Assembly (NCBI GenBank): GCA_045132035.1
Contig: JBGURM010000001.1
Coordinates: forward strand, 1 to 52,491
Length of the DNA: 52,491 nucleotides
Direction of reading: 5' to 3'
Source: UBA2450 sp045132035
GTDB taxonomy: Bacteria; Bacillota_I; Bacilli_A; RFN20; CAG-826
Part shown: in pieces, positions 48,281 through 52,491 of the stretch
Layout of the letters: every line of letters begins with the position of its first letter
How positions within the stretch are numbered: the first letter of the stretch is position 1
Program-made: the position numbers and the translations under genes
The notes under the pieces: model-generated
The model's database searches: none
The model's input: only the letters and a program-made list of their open reading frames with translations
Told to the model about the DNA's origin: nothing

Positions 48281-49789
48281 TCACTTTCTTTCTACTGGTG
48301 TGTAGACAAATTTCTTTCCAACTTGTTCTTTTCGGTAGTAACCGAACTCTACAAGTTGATCCATTGATGTACGAGCGGTTTCATAAACGCATTTGACTGC
48401 TTTCTTATATTGGTCGATTGTGTAATACATGCCAAGAGTGCAGTGTCTAGCGTAGAAATACGCTTGTCCTTTTTTAAGACGTACGTCTAATTCTAATAAA
48501 TGTTTTTCTAATCTTAAAGCAGTTTTTTCATCGAGTTCTGGTGGAATGAAGTTGATTGCAAGTCCAGAAGGATGATTTTCAACAGGTTTCACAACTTGTT
48601 GTGGCTTTTCAATTTTCTTTTCTTCCACGACCACTTTTTCAACTGGAACTTCTCTAATGATTTCTCTCACTACTTCTCTAACAACCTGAGGCTGTGGTTG
48701 TGGTTCTTCTTTTTTGACTTCCTCTTTCTTTTCTTCAACAGGTTCACTAAATAGTGAAAGTTGTTCCGCTCCATTGCTAGATTCTTCGTGAGTAGATGGT
48801 TCATCATCCAAGCGATAGAAATCTTTTTTAAGCATTTCAGATGAGAATTCAACGATTCCATCAAGCATTTTATTGATGATTCTTTCCGTTGAATCAAGAG
48901 CGTAAGTCAAATAATAAGTGACATCGGAAGTTGCTTGAACTTCATCGAATAAACGATGAACTTCATTTTGATTATCGTTTAATAAAGCTTCAAAAGGAAT
49001 ATTAATTGCAAATTCCCCAAGACGGTCATGGGCTAAAACAGATTTCGCTAATAAAACAGCAATCTCATCATTATAGTCTTTAAATGGTCTAACAAATTCT
49101 ACATAGTAGAATGTAATTAATGATTTGTTTAATGAACTAAGTTGTTGCCTGCTTAAGAAATTAAATAGGCCATCCATCATTTGGGAAATTAACGCAGCTG
49201 GGGCACTCTTATAGCGGCGAGAAATAACAGCAGTTGAGTTAGGATCTTCACTATCAAATTCACGATAGAAATAGGTTAATTCGTAATTGCCGGTAACCGC
49301 ACTATATAAATCGGATAAATAATCAACATCAATAGTCTTTGAATAATTGTTTTTAATGTATTTAAGAGCTTCGTAATAGTTAGCGATATCAAGGTTTGAT
49401 TTCTTTCCTTGAACGATTTGTCTAATGATATCTTCATCACTGACGAGGTTCTTTTTAACGGCGACGTTTTGTAAACATTTGATAATGTTTGTTTGTTCAA
49501 AATAACTAGCGTCTCCATTGACTCTATTAAGTTTATTGTATTCGTTAATTAAGTTAAGAATTCTACTATCGACACGGTCACTCTTATTAGCGACAGTTGG
49601 ACATAAACACACTCTTAATTGATTTTTATCAATTCCTTTAATTAAAAGATATGTGTTGAATCCTGAACGGTACGCTAAAATCTTGTCCCAGATTCCGTCG
49701 ATAACCGAAATCTTTAATTCATTTCTAACTTCATTTTTTGTCGCGTATCTTTTTTCTGTGAAACGCACACCGAGCTCATTATTTACCAT
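48281..49789 (-). CDS. Degenerate Fic-fold protein with charged linker and C-terminal domain
   Basis: 502 aa. Residues about 140-300 follow the Fic fold (LSDLYSAVTGNYELTYFYRE, SAPAALISQMMDGLFNFL, then the catalytic-loop region). The Fic motif HPFxxGNGR reads RPFKDYNDE at 234-242: the catalytic His is Arg, both loop glycines are replaced and the final Arg is Glu, so AMP transfer is not expected. Residues about 330-410 form a Glu/Lys/Pro/Val-rich linker (PQPQPQVVREVVREI). The last 90 residues look like a small folded, helical, possibly winged-helix domain. Unknown role; it sits in a conserved housekeeping operon. Confidence 0.65.
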   Translation of the reverse strand: MVNNELGVRFTEKRYATKNEVRNELKISVIDGIWDKILAYRSGFNTYLLIKGIDKNQLRVCLCPTVANKSDRVDSRILNLINEYNKLNRVNGDASYFEQTNIIKCLQNVAVKKNLVSDEDIIRQIVQGKKSNLDIANYYEALKYIKNNYSKTIDVDYLSDLYSAVTGNYELTYFYREFDSEDPNSTAVISRRYKSAPAALISQMMDGLFNFLSRQQLSSLNKSLITFYYVEFVRPFKDYNDEIAVLLAKSVLAHDRLGEFAINIPFEALLNDNQNEVHRLFDEVQATSDVTYYLTYALDSTERIINKMLDGIVEFSSEMLKKDFYRLDDEPSTHEESSNGAEQLSLFSEPVEEKKEEVKKEEPQPQPQVVREVVREIIREVPVEKVVVEEKKIEKPQQVVKPVENHPSGLAINFIPPELDEKTALRLEKHLLELDVRLKKGQAYFYARHCTLGMYYTIDQYKKAVKCVYETARTSMDQLVEFGYYRKEQVGKKFVYTPVERK

Positions 49790-49810
49790 ATTTTAGTACC
49801 TACTGCTCTT

Positions 49811-49839
49811 ATTATATTTGAGATTTTCTTGTAAAACAA
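49811..49839 (-). promoter_or_regulatory. Promoter of the Fic-fold gene
   Basis: On the - strand TTGTTT (49839-49834), 17-base spacer, perfect TATAAT (49816-49811). The ATG is 21 bases after the -10. The TACTAA repeat (site f) lies just upstream of the -35. Confidence 0.7.
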
Positions 49840-49845
49840 GTTATT

Positions 49846-49873
49846 ACCTAAAAATCTACTAATTTTCTACTAT
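49846..49873 (+). repeat. TACTAA 11-bp-period repeat cluster (site f)
   Basis: ACCTAA (49846), TACTAA (49857) and TACTAT (49868), exactly 11 apart. The lepA TAG stop (49870-49872) is inside the last copy. Confidence 0.75.
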
Positions 49874-51684
49874 TCATCCTCATCGTCAATTGAGAGAATG
49901 GACATGAATGCTTCTTGTGGAACTTCAACAGATCCAACTTTCTTCATTCTCTTTTTGCCTTCTTTTTGCTTCTCTAAAAGCTTTTTCTTACGGGAGATAT
50001 CTCCACCATAGCATTTAGCTAAAACGTCTTTTCTAACGGCCTTAACGTCCACTCTAGCGATAATCTTTCCTCCAATTGCGGCTTGGATTGGGATTTCAAA
50101 TTGTTGTCTAGGAATGACGGTTTTGATTCTACGAATAATACCTAAGCCCCTATTATACGCCTGTGGGCGGTAGACGATGCTACTAAGAGCATCGACAACT
50201 TGTCCGTTAAGTAAAACATCCATCTTGATTAAGTCGCTAGCGCGATATGAAGATGGTTCGTAGTCAAAGGAAGCATACCCTTTAGTGCAACTTTTAAGTT
50301 TATCAAAGAAATTGTAAACAATTTCAGATAGAGGCATATCATAGACAAGAATCATTCTTGTATCATCAAAATATTGTAGATCCTCATAGATTCCTCTTTT
50401 CTCTTGGCAGAGTTCCATAATTGGACCGACATATTCTTTTGGAGTCATGATGTTAGCCTTAACGTAAGGCTCTTCAATACGGTTTATCTTAGAAGAATCT
50501 GGTAATTTAGATGGGTTATCGATTTGAATCATCTCTCCGTTAGTGAGATATACATTGTATATAACTGATGGAGCGGTCAAAATCAAATCGATATTGTATT
50601 CTCTTTCAAGTCTCTCTTGAATGACATCCATATGTAACAATCCTAAGAAGCCACATCTAAAACCAAAGCCTAAGGCTTGTGAGGTTTCAGGAACAAAATG
50701 TAATGATGCATCATTAAGTGTTAACTTTTCTAAAGCGTCTTTTAAGTCTTGATAATCATCACTATCGACTGGGTAAAGGCCACAGAAGACCATTGGATTG
50801 ATATTTCTATATCCTGGAAGAGCTTCTTTAGCAGGTCTATCATAGATAGTAACTGTATCACCAGGTCTAACATCTTTAATGTCTTTAATTTGAGCGCAGA
50901 TATATCCAACTTGTCCGCATTTAAGTTCTTTTAACTTAATTTCATTTGGTGTTCTAATTCCAAGTTCAGTAACAAGGTAATCCTTGTTTGATTGCATGAG
51001 TTTAATATGATCTCCAACTTTAACTGAGCCTTCTTTAATTCTCACCATGATGACCACTCCACGATATGAATCGTAGAAACTATCAAAGATAAGGGCTTTT
51101 AATGGAGCAGATTCATCTCCACTAGGAGCAGGGATATATTTAACGATGGATTCTAGTAAATCATGGACGTGATATCCGGTTTTAGCGGATACTTCAACAG
51201 CCTGATCACTTGGAATACCAATTCTCTTTTCAATTTCTTCTTTAGCCCATTCAGGCATCGCGCTTGGTAAATCAACTTTGTTGATAACTGGTAAGATTTC
51301 TAAGTTATTATCGATCGCTAAATAGACATTAGCAAGGGTTTGAGCTTCCACTCCTTGAGTAGCGTCCACTACTAAAACTGCGCCTTCACAAGCCGCTAAA
51401 GAGCGAGACACTTCATAAGTGAAGTCGACGTGCCCCGGAGTGTCAATTAAATTAAAAATATACTCGTGTCCATCATCACTTTTGTAGGATATTGTGACTG
51501 CGTTGAGTTTAATGGTAATTCCTCTTTCTCTTTCAAGTTCCATGGAGTCAAGAATTTGATCTTTCATTTCTCTTTCGGAGATTGCTCCAGTCAATTCTAA
51601 AATACGATCCGCAAGAGTGCTCTTGCCGTGATCGATGTGGGCGATGATTGAGAAGTTACGTGTATATTTTTGATTGAAATCCAT
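49870..51684 (-). CDS. lepA: Elongation factor 4 (LepA) GTPase
   Basis: 604 aa translation GTPase involved in ribosome back-translocation and biogenesis. G1 AHIDHGKSTLADR near 15-27, G2 RERGITIKLNAV, G3 DTPGHVDF near 81-88, G4 NKVDLP, domain II, EF-G-like domains and the LepA-specific C-terminal domain (SYRASDLIKMDVLLNGQ, KCYGGDISRKKKLLEKQKEGKKRM in parts KCYGGDISRKKKLLEKQ, EGKKRM). TATAAT (51697-51702, - strand) lies 12 bases before the ATG with no Shine-Dalgarno sequence. It ends in a TAG inside a TACTAA repeat. Order lepA-...-hemW-hrcA is conserved. Confidence 0.97.
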   Translation of the reverse strand: MDFNQKYTRNFSIIAHIDHGKSTLADRILELTGAISEREMKDQILDSMELERERGITIKLNAVTISYKSDDGHEYIFNLIDTPGHVDFTYEVSRSLAACEGAVLVVDATQGVEAQTLANVYLAIDNNLEILPVINKVDLPSAMPEWAKEEIEKRIGIPSDQAVEVSAKTGYHVHDLLESIVKYIPAPSGDESAPLKALIFDSFYDSYRGVVIMVRIKEGSVKVGDHIKLMQSNKDYLVTELGIRTPNEIKLKELKCGQVGYICAQIKDIKDVRPGDTVTIYDRPAKEALPGYRNINPMVFCGLYPVDSDDYQDLKDALEKLTLNDASLHFVPETSQALGFGFRCGFLGLLHMDVIQERLEREYNIDLILTAPSVIYNVYLTNGEMIQIDNPSKLPDSSKINRIEEPYVKANIMTPKEYVGPIMELCQEKRGIYEDLQYFDDTRMILVYDMPLSEIVYNFFDKLKSCTKGYASFDYEPSSYRASDLIKMDVLLNGQVVDALSSIVYRPQAYNRGLGIIRRIKTVIPRQQFEIPIQAAIGGKIIARVDVKAVRKDVLAKCYGGDISRKKKLLEKQKEGKKRMKKVGSVEVPQEAFMSILSIDDEDE

Positions 51685-51711
51685 AATAACTAGTGAATTA
51701 TAACATTAATG

Positions 51712-52491
51712 TTAATTTTTGAAAAACTTTTGTAATGAGCTTATAACATCTTCTTCTGAAAGGACGATTTCATAATTCTCCCATTCTTTTTTAAAAAGAA
51801 TACGGTAATCATTCCATGTATATCTTTCATCAATTAATAACGCTGCGCCTTTATCGGTTTCGCTTCTAATGAGTCTGCCAACTGCTTGCATGACTTTATT
51901 CATTCCTGGATATGTATAGGCGTAATTAAAACCATCAATCTCTTGATTTTTATAATATTCAACAACTTGATTGCTTTCGTAATTGATTTTTGGTAAACCA
52001 ATTCCAACAATAACCACCCCAATAAGAGAATCTCCCACTAGGTCGATTCCTTCTCCGAAGGCTCCTCCAATGATTGCTAAGCCCACGACTGTTTTTTCGT
52101 TATCTTCTTTAAAGTGAGAAATAAATTCATTTTTATCTTTCTCGCTCATATCACGATTTTGGATATAAACATCGACATCTTCTGGGAAAGAAATGACATT
52201 TAAAAGATTATTTAAATATTCATAACTTGGTAAATATATGAAGTAATTCCCTTTTTTAGCGTTTATAAACGCTAGAATGTATTTAGCAACTTCTCCATAT
52301 GTCTTATCTCGATTACGATATCTCGTTGAGATTTTAGGAGCGATTAATAGTTTTAGATTCTCTTTTGGGAAAGGAGATTCTAAAGCAAGTGTTGGGGTGT
52401 TACGATCTCCACCAAGAACATCAACGTAGTAATTGATTGGGCTAAGAGTTGCTGAAAACATCACTGTAGAGTTTACTTGGCTCATAGAGCC
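51712..52491 (-). CDS. DinG/Rad3-type superfamily 2 helicase, C-terminal part (5' end outside window)
   Basis: The frame is open to the window edge (two codons before the Met at 52485), so only about 259 residues are seen. STVMFSATLSP (motif III-like for this group) near the start, FIYLPSYEYL, GLAIIGGAFGEGIDLVGDSLIGVVIVG (FGEGIDL, motif V) and NKVMQAVGRLIRSETDKGAALLIDER (QAVGRLIR, motif VI) mark an XPD/DinG-like helicase. These act on DNA damage or fork problems. The iron-sulfur domain and Walker A are outside the window. Which subfamily (DinG, YoaA-like or a CRISPR/repair type) cannot be told here. Confidence 0.88.
   Translation of the reverse strand, partial: GSMSQVNSTVMFSATLSPINYYVDVLGGDRNTPTLALESPFPKENLKLLIAPKISTRYRNRDKTYGEVAKYILAFINAKKGNYFIYLPSYEYLNNLLNVISFPEDVDVYIQNRDMSEKDKNEFISHFKEDNEKTVVGLAIIGGAFGEGIDLVGDSLIGVVIVGIGLPKINYESNQVVEYYKNQEIDGFNYAYTYPGMNKVMQAVGRLIRSETDKGAALLIDERYTWNDYRILFKKEWENYEIVLSEEDVISSLQKFFKN

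Noticed and set aside
48572..48754. A + strand Phe/Asn-rich frame opposite the Fic-fold gene
   Set aside because: It is the mirror of the low-complexity Glu/Lys/Val linker and has no ribosome site or family match.
1..52491. Prophage, insertion sequence, defence island or CRISPR array
   Set aside because: No transposase, phage structural gene, restriction or toxin-antitoxin gene or spaced palindromic array was found on either strand; xerD is the housekeeping recombinase by context.

Overview
The window is a 52.5 kb piece of chromosome from a low-GC bacterium of the Bacilli, most like the small-genome lineages near Erysipelotrichales and Mollicutes. The case rests on gene order: recJ-rel-hisS-aspS; nusB-xseA-xseB-dxs; xerD-deoB; yqeG-yqeH-yhbY-nadD/yqeK; plsY divergent from parE-parC; ybeY-cdd-era-recO-glyQS-dnaG-rpoD-trmK-NIF3; lepA-hemW-hrcA-grpE-dnaK-dnaJ. 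These are the Bacillus-type clusters with some members missing (apt, folD, ispA, dgkA). UGA is a normal stop (dinB, trmK and yhbY end in it) and tryptophan is TGG, so the Mycoplasma code is not used. Isoprenoids come from the MEP pathway (dxs, ispG, ispH). No mobile element, rRNA, tRNA or CRISPR array was seen.

Layout. Bases 1-16252 hold 13 genes, all on the + strand: DNA repair (recJ, dinB, xerD, xseAB), stringent response (rel), two tRNA synthetases, transketolase, DXP synthase, an FNT-type channel and phosphopentomutase. Bases 16280-18663 hold a short accessory module: an ABC permease, a lipoprotein binding protein whose two lobes appear in swapped order, and a Crp/Fnr-type regulator with its own operator. 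From 18892 to the end almost every gene is on the - strand; only plsY, ispG and ispH are on +. At 18793-18820, where the strand bias flips and between two facing terminators, there is a 28-bp sequence that matches bacterial dif sites in both arms. I read this as the replication terminus, with both arms of the chromosome pointing their genes at dif; xerD, for the recombinase that acts on dif, lies about 4 kb away.

The - strand part carries NAD/ribosome-assembly genes, topoisomerase IV (parC is split by an in-frame TGA), EF-P with an unusual tip, L33, endonuclease IV, the sigma factor/primase macro-operon, and the HrcA-regulated chaperone operon with two CIRCE operators. Between conserved genes sit three less familiar proteins: a C39 protease-transporter lacking its ATPase, a small one-pass membrane protein and a degenerate Fic-fold protein.

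Two themes run through the window. First, a direct repeat TACTAA with an exact 11-bp period, in two or three copies, occurs at six intergenic places and once inside ispH. Second, many first genes of transcription units (rel, nusB, dinB, ispG, dnaG, yqeG, lepA) have a -10 box only 6-12 bases before the ATG and no Shine-Dalgarno sequence, which predicts leaderless or nearly leaderless mRNAs. Genes inside operons use ordinary Shine-Dalgarno sites or stop/start coupling. No gene-free stretch exceeds 300 bases; the two longest (18664-18891 and 27520-27760) are described as features.
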